A stretch of DNA of 23,632 bases, from contig CAYMNG010000028.1 of the NCBI GenBank assembly GCA_964391765.1, positions 1 to 23,632 on the forward strand, written 5' to 3'. Below the pieces are notes generated by a model. The model was not told where the DNA came from, made no database searches, and worked only from the letters and a program-made list of their open reading frames with translations. Source of the DNA: UBA10649 sp964391765 (GTDB lineage: Bacteria; Actinomycetota; Actinomycetes; S36-B12). Positions 1-7,599 of the stretch are shown here, piece by piece. The position numbers were made by a program, and so were the translations under genes. Numbering within the stretch: the first letter of the stretch is position 1; every line of letters starts with the position of its first letter.

Positions 1-55
1 ACGAAGTCGCGCACGACCCCGTCTCGGTACAACGACACCGGCGCGAGGTCGGTCA
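1..55 (-). repeat. 55-bp exact copy of an internal dehydrogenase segment
   Basis: The first 55 bases are identical, in the same orientation, to 3514-3568, which lies inside the Gfo/Idh/MocA dehydrogenase gene (about residues 277-295, minus strand). Identity stops at base 56 (g here, a at the counterpart). On the minus strand it reads TDLAPVSLYRDGVVRDF. The repeat touches the left window edge, so the duplicated stretch may continue outside. It looks like one flank of an insertion occupying 56 to about 3262, or the place where an assembly broke inside a longer repeat. Confidence 0.95.
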
Positions 56-525
56 GTCGGCACCCCTCTCCGGATCGGCGATCCGCTCGTGACGATGGCC
101 ACGTCGAGAATCCCTGAGTGGTATCCGTTCGGCTTCCCGGTCGATCGGTAGTGCCAGATCCGATCCTGGCCGAGTCGGATGTCGACACGCACCCCGAGAA
201 CGCGACGGCCTTCGCCAAGCGGAGTCAAGTGGCGTCACCCGGAACCACGTTGCTGCACTTGGCGTGCCAGATCGCAAGCTTGCGGTGCAGGTCACGCGGC
301 CCGAGCAGTTCGTGGAGTTGCTCGCCGCAGCGTGGACAGTCACCGCCCCGGACCACTCGACGTGGGATGACCGGCCCGCGCATCTGAGGACTCTCAACGA
401 GCGCCATCAACACCTCAACCGAATGGTCGGCGCCTACTTCGGCGCGGGGCCTCCGGGCGACTCTCGGTTTGCGCTGGATCGACCACCGTGAATTCGACGA
501 CACCCTTGTCGACGTGAAGGTCGGC
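56..525. other. No recognisable gene; mobile-element debris
   Basis: About 470 bases between the duplicated dehydrogenase fragment and the IS1380 remnant. Short open frames exist on both strands, for example a minus-strand frame over 225-503 with a CPRCG pair and a plus-strand frame over 264-491. None shows a family signature, a convincing ribosome binding site or full-length character. The stretch is most likely flanking or decayed sequence of the neighbouring mobile elements. I see no tRNA, CRISPR repeat or clear terminal inverted repeat. Confidence 0.4.
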
Positions 526-892
526 TCAGCGGCGTCGGTGTCGACTCACGGGCCCGGGCGAGCGGGGAAGCTCCGCCAGCGCTTCCTCAACGGACTTCAC
601 GAGTCGGTCGAAGGGCTGGCGCCGCCGGCGAACTTCGTTCACGGCACCATCAACCACGTCGTACTCTGCGACGTCGCTCGCAGGGCCGAGATGGTGCACG
701 CGTACGGTCTTGGGTCGGGCGACGCGCCAGGCAGCGGTCACTGCGAGTTGCTGTGCCCAGCAGGTCCATCGCCAGCAGCACGATCTACGACCAGATCGCG
801 TTCGATGCGGTGTCGGTGTAGGACAGCCGAGCCGCGCCGACGTCCTTGGCGTCGCGGATCCGGTCCTCGTACCGCGTCCGGGCCTGGTGGCG
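526..892 (-). pseudogene. IS1380-family transposase, C-terminal remnant
   Basis: Read on the minus strand from 892, the sequence gives RHQARTRYEDRIRDAKD followed by VGAARL, then an in-frame TAG at 785-787, then IVLLAMDLLGTA. This matches what I know of the C-terminal part of IS1380-family DDE transposases (a R-x-R-x-E-D-R-I-R-x-A-K-D block followed by a hydrophobic LA-x-DLL helix). After a frame change the stretch RVARPKTVRVHHL (around 690-720) fits the next conserved piece (EPK-T-LR-Y-RLLH). There is another TAG at 893-895, directly upstream of the recognisable homology. The N-terminal two thirds, including most of the catalytic core, are absent: the ATPase gene occupies that position. It is a non-functional relic. 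The family call rests on one motif block. Confidence 0.6.
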
Positions 893-900
893 CTACAACG

Positions 901-2184
901 TCACGTCGACGGGCGTGTGGGCTCACTCCAGAGTCGGTCGATCGGCATGACGTGCAGTCGGTCTTCATAGGTGTAGCTGCGCGCCCCGGTGTACAGGGCT
1001 ACTCCGGCGAGGAAGGCATCGCCGAGGAGCTCTCGGAGTCTGCGGAGCCCGGCGAAGTCGTTCCGCGCGACCCGAGCCGACGCCTTGACCTCGAAGCCGA
1101 TGACGCCCCCGTCCTCGGTCTCCAAGACGAGATCGACTTCCAGGTCGTCCCGGGTGCGCCAGTGGCCGAACCCAGCGATCTCCTCCGTCCAGCTGACCTC
1201 CTTGAGGAGCTCGCCGACGACAAAGGTTTCCAGCAGATGCCCGAACTCAGTCATCGCCACCGGGTCTCGTCGCCCGAGTTTGTCCGGGGTCAGTCGCAGA
1301 AGGCGGGCCGAAACACCTGTGTCGAGCATGTGAACTTTCGGGCGAGCGTTCGTGCGAGTGGTGAGAGTGCGGTCCCACGACGGAACGAGTCGGAGGAGGA
1401 AGACCGCTTCGAGTAGCCGGAGGTAGTCGCGGGCGGTCTTCGCGTCGATACTTGCTGCCTCGGCCATGCGAGAGACGTTGAGAACCTGCGCAGTCTGCCC
1501 GGCCGCCTTTGCCAGGATGAGTGGCAGGGCATGGGCCTGGCGGAGTTTGGAGAGGTCGTGGACGTCTCGCTCCAGCGTGAGGCGAACGTAGTCGTCGATC
1601 CATCGCCGGCGAGCACGGTCGGAGGGTGCCGCGAACGCGATCGGGGACCCGCCACGTTCGACGAGGCTGACGTAGTCCTCACGGCTTGTGTCGGAGGGCA
1701 GGTCGGCGCCCGCACGGATCGATGGTTCGAGCAGCCTACGCACCAAGTCGGGTCGGGTGCCCGTGAGTTCGCTCTGAGCGAGAGGAAGGAGCGGGAGTCG
1801 CTGGAGTCGGCCGGTCAGTGTCTGCGCTGCGCGAGGCAGCGATTCGTGGCGAGCCGATCCGGCGAGGATGAACTGCCCGGCTCGGCTGGAGTCGTTCAGC
1901 CGGGCCTTGATCGCGTCAAGCACCACCGGGGCGTGCTGGTACTCGTCGATCAGGACCGGTCCGTCACCGTCGATCATGGTTGCCGGGTCACGGGCTACGG
2001 CTGCTCGCGTGTCGAGATCGTCCAAGTCGAGGAGCCGACCTCCAAGATGGTTGGCCAACTGGCGCAGGAGTGTCGACTTGCCGACCGCGCGGGGGCCTTC
2101 CAGCAACACGACGGGGCTCTCCTGCCGGCGCTCCAGTGCGATGTCGTATATGCGCCGTGGGACCAGGTGATTCATGTCGTCCAT
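901..2184 (-). CDS. AAA+ ATPase with DUF4143 and nuclease-like C-terminus
   Basis: A 427-residue protein of the AAA_14/DUF4143 class. It shows a Walker A motif GPRAVGKST (residues 30-38), a Walker B motif VLIDE (77-81), a sensor-1-like ILAGSAR (106-112) and, in the last 120 residues, EVDLVLE followed by GFEVKAS. That pair resembles the D/E-x-K core of PD-(D/E)XK nucleases, as often noted for this family. Length is typical. The biological role of the family is poorly defined; members are common in genomic islands. I chose the ATG at 2184; a second ATG three codons in is possible, and the ribosome binding site is weak. Three 23-bp direct repeats lie just upstream. The stop codon is only about 10 bases from the IS1380 relic, so the last few residues (SEPTRPST) may derive from the junction. 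It is the only apparently intact gene in the left mobile zone. Confidence 0.88.
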   Translation of the reverse strand: MDDMNHLVPRRIYDIALERRQESPVVLLEGPRAVGKSTLLRQLANHLGGRLLDLDDLDTRAAVARDPATMIDGDGPVLIDEYQHAPVVLDAIKARLNDSSRAGQFILAGSARHESLPRAAQTLTGRLQRLPLLPLAQSELTGTRPDLVRRLLEPSIRAGADLPSDTSREDYVSLVERGGSPIAFAAPSDRARRRWIDDYVRLTLERDVHDLSKLRQAHALPLILAKAAGQTAQVLNVSRMAEAASIDAKTARDYLRLLEAVFLLRLVPSWDRTLTTRTNARPKVHMLDTGVSARLLRLTPDKLGRRDPVAMTEFGHLLETFVVGELLKEVSWTEEIAGFGHWRTRDDLEVDLVLETEDGGVIGFEVKASARVARNDFAGLRRLRELLGDAFLAGVALYTGARSYTYEDRLHVMPIDRLWSEPTRPST

Positions 2185-2199
2185 CAGCCCATCTTACGA

Positions 2200-2268
2200 T
2201 TGAACTCCAGAACTGCCGGGTACTGAACTCCATTATCGCCGCTCTTTGACCTCCAGAACCGCCAACTG
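2200..2268. repeat. Three tandem 23-bp direct repeats upstream of the ATPase gene
   Basis: Units start at 2200, 2223 and 2246, exactly 23 bases apart. Their first 18 bases are TTGAACTCCAGAACTGCC, CTGAACTCCATTATCGCC and TTGACCTCCAGAACCGCC. All share TGA(A/C)CTCCA and end in GCC. The array begins 16 bases upstream of the ATPase start and ends 13 bases from the recombinase stub. A 23-bp period is close to two helical turns, as in arrayed protein-binding sites. It could be an autoregulatory operator for the ATPase, or arm-type sites for the lost recombinase. Confidence 0.8.
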
Positions 2269-2281
2269 TGCACAGGAGCGG

Positions 2282-2443
2282 TCAGCGGTCACCGAAGAGT
2301 TCCGTCCACGCCGCCGATTCGGCAACGGTCTCGCTGAACTGGTTGGCCGGGATCCGGTCGTGGTCGTCGGTTCCGTGCTGGTAGATCGCCATCGCCGCTT
2401 GTGCGGCGTGGCCGGCGAGGGCTTGGAGTTCAGCGGCTCTTCC
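2282..2443 (-). pseudogene. Tyrosine recombinase (phage-type integrase), C-terminal stub
   Basis: The last roughly 53 codons of a minus-strand frame read LQALAGHAAQAAMAIYQHG then TDDHDR and end in ELFGDR. This fits the C-terminal box of tyrosine recombinases: L-x-x-x-x-GH-x-x-x-x-A-x-x-YQH-x-(T/S)-x-x-R. The GH pair and the nucleophilic tyrosine (residue Y of IYQH) are present. Homology starts near 2443. Upstream codons read through the ISL3 element and have no recombinase character, so the N-terminal and core domains (catalytic R, K, H-x-x-R) are missing. The ISL3 insertion probably truncated the gene. It points to a former integrative element here. Confidence 0.75.
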
Positions 2444-2494
2444 GAGTTGCCGTGGGGGGTGAGCGACGCACCGGTGGCAGCGTGATGGCGGGGT

Positions 2495-3262
2495 GAGAGG
2501 GGTCGAGGCCTCCAAAATCGGGAGCGACCAAGCTGCCTAACCGGAAGGCCTCGACTGGTGTTCGAGCAGACGGCGTGCGTTGCCGCGCGCTGCCATCACG
2601 ACACGACCTACTGCTCGCGTTGCGATCTGCTCGTCGACCTTGAGGGCTTGCACGTGCTCGGCGTCGACCGTGATGACGGTGAGGGTCGTGCGGGGCTGCG
2701 GGTCGTGGTCGAGTCGGCGGCGTCGGTGATGGGCTCACCCGAGGTGTGGCGTGGTGGCGCACAGTCATGGTCGCCGGGAGGTCAGGCTGGTGGACGCACC
2801 GTGCTTCGACCGGCCGGTGCAGGTGGTGTGGCGCGAGCGGACCTGGCGTTTCGCCGAGGCGTCGTGCCCGACTGGGACCTTCACCGAGCAGGACGAGAAC
2901 ATCGCAGCGCCGCGTGCCTTGTTGACGAAGCGGGCGTGTTGGTGGGCGATCGGTCAGATCCGCCGCGAGCATGGCTCGGTCGCCGGTGTCGCACGCCAGT
3001 TGGCTACGACGTGGAACACGGTGTGGCCCTCGATCGAGCCGCTGCTGGAGCAGATGGTCGCCGATGAGTCCCGGTTCGCGGGAGTGGCCCGGCTCGGGGT
3101 CGATGAACACGTGTGGCACCACGCCAACGAACGACCGATCGAGGTAGGTGGCCGTGGCCTGAAACTGCTGACGTGGCTGGTCGACCCCACCCCAGACCCT
3201 GACGGGAAGCCGCGGGCACGGCTGCTGGACCTGGTGCCCGGTCGCTCGGGGAAGGTCTATAT
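2495..3262 (+). mobile_element. ISL3-family insertion sequence, 3'-truncated
   Basis: The left part of an ISL3-type element with its transposase gene. The left boundary is uncertain, between 2443 (end of recombinase homology) and about 2502. A 9-bp inverted repeat, GTCGAGGCC at 2502-2510 and GGCCTCGAC at 2547-2555, sits immediately before the transposase start. It could form a hairpin limiting read-through transcription, or include part of the terminal repeat. No right end exists: homology stops near 3262, where dehydrogenase-linked sequence begins. Confidence 0.7.
2558..3262 (+). pseudogene. ISL3-family transposase, frameshifted and truncated
   Basis: The product starts at a GTG with VFEQTACVAARC and continues through YCSRCDLLVDLEG. 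Around 2736-2742 an extra base moves the frame by one. The downstream frame continues with CGVVAHSHGRREVRLVDAP, then CPTGTFTEQ, RALLTKRACWWAIGQIRREH, TWNTVWPSIEPLLE, LGVDEHVWHH and LLDLVPGRSGKVY. These are the zinc-ribbon, helix-turn-helix and first DDE segments typical of actinobacterial ISL3 transposases (usually 400-440 residues). The product breaks off after about 235 codons with a single catalytic Asp (GVDEH), so later catalytic residues are lost. It is inactive through both lesions. Confidence 0.88.
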
Positions 3263-3335
3263 GGCAGATTCGCGACCGCGGCGACGAGGATCAAGGTCGC
3301 GAGGACCGCGCCGGCCCGCGGCGCGATCGCCGGGC
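3263..3335 (-). pseudogene. Possible N-terminal helix of a truncated transporter
   Basis: Just past the dehydrogenase stop codon, a minus-strand frame reads SPAIAPRAGAVLATLILV then AAVANL before running into the ISL3 end. This looks like a first membrane helix, in the style of major-facilitator drug/sugar exporters. No clear ATG/GTG start is visible. If real, it is the beginning of a downstream gene cut off by the element; the rest should lie left of the window, behind the duplicated segment. It is short, so this is a weak call. Confidence 0.3.
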
Positions 3336-4397
3336 TCAGGTCTCCGGGTCGATCGGACCGCCCGTGCGACCGGACTCCTGCGCCGCGAGCGCGAACGCGA
3401 GGACCTCTCGGCCCTGGGCACCGGTCAGCGACGGCTGCCCACCCGACAGGAGGGCATCGACGAAGTGCCGACCCGAGTGAACGAAACTCGATCCCCAGTC
3501 GGTCTCGACGTCGACGAAGTCGCGCACGACCCCGTCTCGGTACAACGACACCGGCGCGAGGTCGGTCAACCGACCGTGCCCGCCGCGCACCCAGATCACT
3601 CCCCGGGTCCCGCTGATCTCGACCTGGTCGTCCTGGGCGTAGTACCGAGTACGTACGAGCAGGTCGGGCGCGTACACGATCTCCAGCGAACCGATCGCCC
3701 CGCTCTCGTGCCGCCACACGACGTTCGACGGCGAGTCGATCGCCCCGCCCTGCCAGGAGCCGATGTCCGCGAACACCCGCCGGGCGCGGCCGGCGATGAA
3801 CCAGGCGATCGCGAACTTGTGATGCCCGTCGTCGAAGACCAGCGGTCCCCCACCGCACATGTCGGCCTCCAGCCGCCACGCGACGGTCTGCGGCGGGATC
3901 TCCCACATGTCCGGGCTGAATCCGGAATGCGACTTCAGCCGGATCGACAGGACGTCACCGATCTCGCCGGCGTCCACGAGCGACTTGGCGAGCGCGACCG
4001 GGGGGTAGAACACGAAGTTCTCGAACACCTTGAACGACACCGCGGCCGCGTCGGCGGCGGCGATCACCCGATCAGCGGCGGCCAGCGAGGTCGTCATCGG
4101 CTTCTGCAAGGACAGATGTCGGCCGCTGGCGACGACCTTCAACGCCACCTCCTCGTGCAGGTGGTGCGGGACGAGGACGTCGACCATGTCGATGTCCGGC
4201 GCAGCGAGCAGATCGTCGATCGACACGAAGCGCCGGTCGGCCGGGACCCCCCACTCGTGGCCGCGCCGATCGAGAACGCCGGTGTCCGGGTCGCAGATCG
4301 CGGTGATCCGGGCGTTCGGGTGCCCGAGGTAGGCGCGGGCATGCAGGTCGCTGATCCGCCCGCATCCGACGACGGCGACCGCAACAGTGGTTGTCAT
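3336..4397 (-). CDS. Gfo/Idh/MocA-family NAD(P)-dependent dehydrogenase
   Basis: A 353-residue oxidoreductase. The N-terminal Rossmann fold shows VVGCGRIS (residues 9-16). The catalytic lysine is K99 in LSLQKPM, with Q in place of the usual E of the EKP motif. The substrate domain has GGGPLVFDDGHHKF (182-195), carrying the family Asp and His (D189, H193). Relatives oxidise myo-inositol, glucose and other sugars or cyclitols; the substrate here cannot be read from sequence. The ATG at 4397 overlaps the permease stop by four bases (ATGA), so it is translationally coupled and last in the transport operon. Codons for residues 277-295 are duplicated at the left window edge. The gene itself appears intact despite the adjoining insertion. 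It probably performs the first oxidation after uptake. Confidence 0.92.
   Translation of the reverse strand: MTTTVAVAVVGCGRISDLHARAYLGHPNARITAICDPDTGVLDRRGHEWGVPADRRFVSIDDLLAAPDIDMVDVLVPHHLHEEVALKVVASGRHLSLQKPMTTSLAAADRVIAAADAAAVSFKVFENFVFYPPVALAKSLVDAGEIGDVLSIRLKSHSGFSPDMWEIPPQTVAWRLEADMCGGGPLVFDDGHHKFAIAWFIAGRARRVFADIGSWQGGAIDSPSNVVWRHESGAIGSLEIVYAPDLLVRTRYYAQDDQVEISGTRGVIWVRGGHGRLTDLAPVSLYRDGVVRDFVDVETDWGSSFVHSGRHFVDALLSGGQPSLTGAQGREVLAFALAAQESGRTGGPIDPET
3514..3568 (-). repeat. Internal counterpart of the left-edge 55-bp repeat
   Basis: Identical to bases 1-55. Upstream of it the complete dehydrogenase continues, so this is the parental or restored copy. Whether the bases between about 3263 and 3513 are also duplicated left of the window cannot be seen. 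Confidence 0.95.
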
Positions 4398-5266
4398 GCC
4401 TTGACTGCTCCTGACGTGAGACCGGCGATGAACTGCTTCTGGAACACGAGGAACACGACCACCGTGGGGATGCTCGCGATCACCGACATGGCGGCCTGCG
4501 CACCGTACGCGGTGGAGTACTGCCCTTGGAGATTGACGATCCCCACCATGATCGTCTGGGCTTCGGCGGTCCGCGTGAAGATCAGCGGATAGAGGAAGTC
4601 GTTCCAGATGAACGTGAACTGCAACGTCGCCAGCGCGGCGAGCGCGGGCCGGGACAGCGGCAGGACGATCGCCCACAGACTACGGCCGACGGACGCACCG
4701 TCGACCACCGCGGCCTCGAGCAACTCGTCCGGCACGTTCGAGAAGAAGTTGCGCATGACCAGGGTGCAGATCGCGATCCCGTAGGCCGAGTGGACGATGA
4801 TCATCGGCCACAGCGTGTTGTACAGCCCGATCGCGTTGAACATCTGGAAGAGCGGGATGAGCAGGATCTGCGGCGGGATGAACAGCGCGGAGACGAAGAA
4901 GACCAACCAGAACCCCGAGCCCCGCGGTCGCAACTTGGCGATGACGAACCCGCTCAGCGTCCCGAACGCCACGGACAGCGCAACCGCCGGGACCGTAACC
5001 AGGAACGAGTTCCTGAGGTAGGTCGCCAGTCCCTCCGACGTGAAGGCGTCGAGGTAGTTGTCCACGGTCAGCTCGCCGGTCAGCGCCCACAGCCCGTGCT
5101 CGGCGATCTGCGTGTCGGTCTTCACGGAGGTGTACGCGACCCCGAGCACCGGAACGACGAACACGATCGCGGCGATCAGGACGAGCGCGCTGTAGATCCG
5201 GCCGTTGCCGTCCCCCGGTGCGCGTCGATCCATGCCGTCCGTGACGACGGCGGAGCGGTCAGGCAT
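4394..5266 (-). CDS. ABC sugar transporter permease, MalG/CUT1 type
   Basis: A 290-residue inner-membrane permease with about six predicted hydrophobic segments, the first being ALVLIAAIVFVVPVLGV. The cytoplasmic EAA loop EAAVVDGASVGRSLWAIVLP, which docks the ATPase subunit, is present in the C-terminal half. The ending FIAGLTSGAVK is typical of MalG-like subunits of carbohydrate (CUT1) importers. It pairs with the preceding permease, overlapping it by 8 bases, and its stop overlaps the dehydrogenase start. No ATP-binding subunit is encoded nearby. As in many actinobacteria, a shared MsiK-like ATPase elsewhere would energise it. Confidence 0.95.
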   Translation of the reverse strand: MPDRSAVVTDGMDRRAPGDGNGRIYSALVLIAAIVFVVPVLGVAYTSVKTDTQIAEHGLWALTGELTVDNYLDAFTSEGLATYLRNSFLVTVPAVALSVAFGTLSGFVIAKLRPRGSGFWLVFFVSALFIPPQILLIPLFQMFNAIGLYNTLWPMIIVHSAYGIAICTLVMRNFFSNVPDELLEAAVVDGASVGRSLWAIVLPLSRPALAALATLQFTFIWNDFLYPLIFTRTAEAQTIMVGIVNLQGQYSTAYGAQAAMSVIASIPTVVVFLVFQKQFIAGLTSGAVKA

Positions 5267-6137
5267 TGCGTGCCCCCCGGGCGGTGACGACGGTGAACGA
5301 GCCGATGACCACGACGGTCAGGATGAACAGCGCGACGGCGATCGCGCTGCCGTACCCGAACTGGTAGGTCTTGAAGGCGGCCTTGTAGCTGAACAGGGCG
5401 AGGGTCTCGGTCTTGTTGTACGGACCCCCCTTCGTCATCACGTAGACGATGTCGAAGGACTTCAGCGCGTTGATGAGCGCGAGGGAGACGACGACGACCG
5501 TTGCCGGCCGCACGGCCGGGATCACCACGTTGCGCACCTGCCGCCAGAACCCGGCCCCGTCGATCTTGGCCGCCTCGATCAACTCGGTCGGCACGGCGGT
5601 CAGCCCGGCCAGGTAGATGACCATCGACAGCGGCACCTGCTGCCACGCCCAGGCGATGATGACCGCCGCGAGCGCGGTGCTCGGGTCCGTCAGCCAGGCG
5701 TGGGCCAGGTCGTCCTGCCCGAGCGCGCGCACGACGATGTTGACCAGGCCGTCGTCGAGCCGGTAGATCCATGTCCACACGAACCCGACGACGACGAGGG
5801 ACAGCGCCAGCGGCATGAAGAACAGTGACTTCGTCACGCGGCGGAACCGCGTCAGCCGCTGGACCGCCAGCGCGAGACCGAAGCCGACGACGACCGAGAT
5901 CGCGACCCCGGCGATCGTCCACACGGCGGTGATCCGCAACGACTGCCAGAACTCCGCGTCGCCCATGAGTCGCTGGTAGTTCGCCAGGCCCGTGAACCGC
6001 CGGTCCGGCTTCATGACGTTCCAGTTCGTCATGCTGAGGACGAACGTGTAGAGGGCCGGCGCGACGACGAACGCGACGAACACGGCGACCGGAGCGGCCA
6101 TCAGCCCGACGGACCATCGGGTGGTTCGTGAGTGCAC
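5259..6137 (-). CDS. ABC sugar transporter permease, MalF/CUT1 type
   Basis: A 292-residue integral membrane protein, first permease of a CUT1-type sugar importer. Hydrophobic segments include GLMAAPVAVFVAFVVAPALY near the N-terminus. The EAA loop EAAKIDGAGFWRQVRNVVIP lies about two thirds along. The start is a GTG preceded by AGGAGG four to five bases upstream, which decides it. It sits 71 bases after the binding-protein gene, with a strong hairpin between them, so it is probably expressed at a lower level from the same transcript. Confidence 0.95.
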   Translation of the reverse strand: MHSRTTRWSVGLMAAPVAVFVAFVVAPALYTFVLSMTNWNVMKPDRRFTGLANYQRLMGDAEFWQSLRITAVWTIAGVAISVVVGFGLALAVQRLTRFRRVTKSLFFMPLALSLVVVGFVWTWIYRLDDGLVNIVVRALGQDDLAHAWLTDPSTALAAVIIAWAWQQVPLSMVIYLAGLTAVPTELIEAAKIDGAGFWRQVRNVVIPAVRPATVVVVSLALINALKSFDIVYVMTKGGPYNKTETLALFSYKAAFKTYQFGYGSAIAVALFILTVVVIGSFTVVTARGARNA

Positions 6138-6170
6138 GATGCCCCTCCTGGGTTGCGCGGTCGGATGTGC

Positions 6171-6201
6171 AGCGGGGGCGGGCCGACCGCCCGCCCCCGC
6201 T
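6171..6201 (-). promoter_or_regulatory. 13-bp perfect hairpin between binding protein and permeases
   Basis: AGCGGGGGCGGGC (6171-6183) pairs perfectly with GCCCGCCCCCGCT (6189-6201) around a 5-base loop. It lies 8 bases past the binding-protein stop codon. No U-tract follows. By analogy with maltose-type operons, such intercistronic stems stabilise the upstream mRNA or cause partial termination, giving excess binding protein over permeases. Confidence 0.8.
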
Positions 6202-6208
6202 GGTCGGG

Positions 6209-7585
6209 CTACTGCCCTGCGGCGAAGGCCGAAGCCACCTGGTCCTGCGCCGAAGCGAGCATCGCCTTCGCGTCACCCGGGTTGTCGATGAACTGCTGGA
6301 ACATGTTCAACCCGATCTCGGACACCGCCGGCGGCGTCGCCAGGTCGTAGTTGAAGACGAACACCGGCGCCTGGGCCACCTGCTCGCCCGCCGCCTTCAT
6401 GACGTCGCTCTGCCCCTCGACGACCGCCGTCGAGTTGGCCGGCAGCGCACCCTGCACGCCGGCGAAGATCGCCTGCGCATCCGCCCCGGACAGGCACTCC
6501 AGGATCGCCGCCGCACCCGCAGGATTCTTCGCCCCGGACGCCATGACCCAGCCGTCGACCGGACCGAGCGCGGCCTGCGGGACACCGTCGGTGATCGACG
6601 GGAACGGGAAGAAGTCGTAGTCGGTTCCCGCCGCGAGGTCCTTGCCGTCCCAGTAGCCGGTGATCCACGTGCCCATGAGCGTCATCGCGGCCTCACCCTT
6701 GGCGACCTGGTCCGCGGCATCGGTCCAGTCGATGTCATTCGGTGCGGCGTTGAAGTAGCCCTTGTCCAGCAGCGTCTTCCACTCGTCGAGCGCGGCGGCC
6801 ACCTCAGGATCGGTGTACTTCGCCTCGCCGCTCATCAGCTTCTGCCGGTAGTCCGGGCCGGCGGTGCGCAGCAGGATGTAGTCGAACCAGAACTGGGCCG
6901 GCCAGCGGTTCTTCGACCCGAGCGAGAACGGCGTGATTCCCGCTGCCTTGAGCTTGTCGGCAGCCGCGAGGAGCTCGTCCCACGTCTTCGGCGCGGTCGT
7001 GATACCCGCCTTCGCCAGCACGGCCGGGTTGTAGAACATCCCGACATAGTGGTAGTCGAACGGCAGCAGGTACTTCTGGTCGCCGTAGGTCGCCGCGGAC
7101 GCCGCCAGCGCCTGCGGGATCACCGCGTCGAGGTTCGCGTCGGTCCAGACCTGGTCGATCGGCGCCAGGAGCCCGCCGTCGACGAGCGACTGCGTCTTCG
7201 CACCCGCCCAGTACGAGAACAGGTCCGGCGGGTTCCCACCGGCGAGTTGGACGAGGATCGCGTCCTTGAACGCCTCGTGGTCGATCTTCGGGTCGCCGAC
7301 CTTCGCCCCCTTCGCGGCTTCGCACGCCGGGAAGATCTGCGCGAAGGCCTTCGCCCCGAGATCCCCGCTGAAGTAGTGCTCGACATCGACGACGCCGAGA
7401 TCGGCGGCCCCCGACGGTGCGGCGGTCGCCGACGGCGCAGCCCCCGTCGCCTCCGGCGCCGAGGACGTGGCCGGCGAGGACGAGGAGTTCGACGCGCAGC
7501 CGGCGAGCACGACGGCGGCCGCCGTCATCGCCAGCAGCGTGGCCTTCGGCGCCAGCGCACGTCGTCGTACGCTTGTTGTTCTCAT
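6209..7585 (-). CDS. Extracellular solute-binding lipoprotein (family 1, sugar)
   Basis: A 458-residue substrate-binding protein of a carbohydrate ABC importer. The N-terminus has a positive stretch, a hydrophobic core and the lipobox VLAGC, with the acylated cysteine at residue 30, followed by a Ser/Ala/Pro/Thr-rich linker, so it is anchored on the outer face of the membrane. The mature part has the usual family-1 features, e.g. VLAKAGITTAPKTWDELLAA and GKAAM-like segments (KGEAAMTLMGTWITGYW). The frame stays open far upstream, but the start is fixed by the ATG at 7585, a GGAGG seven bases before it, and the signal sequence. It lies 14 bases after the IclR gene. Its ligand is presumably the sugar or cyclitol processed by the operon enzymes. 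Confidence 0.95.
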   Translation of the reverse strand: MRTTSVRRRALAPKATLLAMTAAAVVLAGCASNSSSSPATSSAPEATGAAPSATAAPSGAADLGVVDVEHYFSGDLGAKAFAQIFPACEAAKGAKVGDPKIDHEAFKDAILVQLAGGNPPDLFSYWAGAKTQSLVDGGLLAPIDQVWTDANLDAVIPQALAASAATYGDQKYLLPFDYHYVGMFYNPAVLAKAGITTAPKTWDELLAAADKLKAAGITPFSLGSKNRWPAQFWFDYILLRTAGPDYRQKLMSGEAKYTDPEVAAALDEWKTLLDKGYFNAAPNDIDWTDAADQVAKGEAAMTLMGTWITGYWDGKDLAAGTDYDFFPFPSITDGVPQAALGPVDGWVMASGAKNPAGAAAILECLSGADAQAIFAGVQGALPANSTAVVEGQSDVMKAAGEQVAQAPVFVFNYDLATPPAVSEIGLNMFQQFIDNPGDAKAMLASAQDQVASAFAAGQ

Positions 7586-7599
7586 ATGTGGACCTCCAT

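Noticed and set aside
225..503. Small minus-strand frame with CPRCG and a later Cys, resembling a zinc ribbon
   Set aside because: A single Cys pair in a short frame with a competing opposite-strand frame and no ribosome binding site is not enough to call a gene.
2751..4592. Long plus-strand open frame of about 613 codons
   Set aside because: Only its first part (to about 3262) is real ISL3 transposase. The rest runs antisense through the dehydrogenase and permease and has the Arg/Pro/Asp-rich composition of a high-GC shadow frame.
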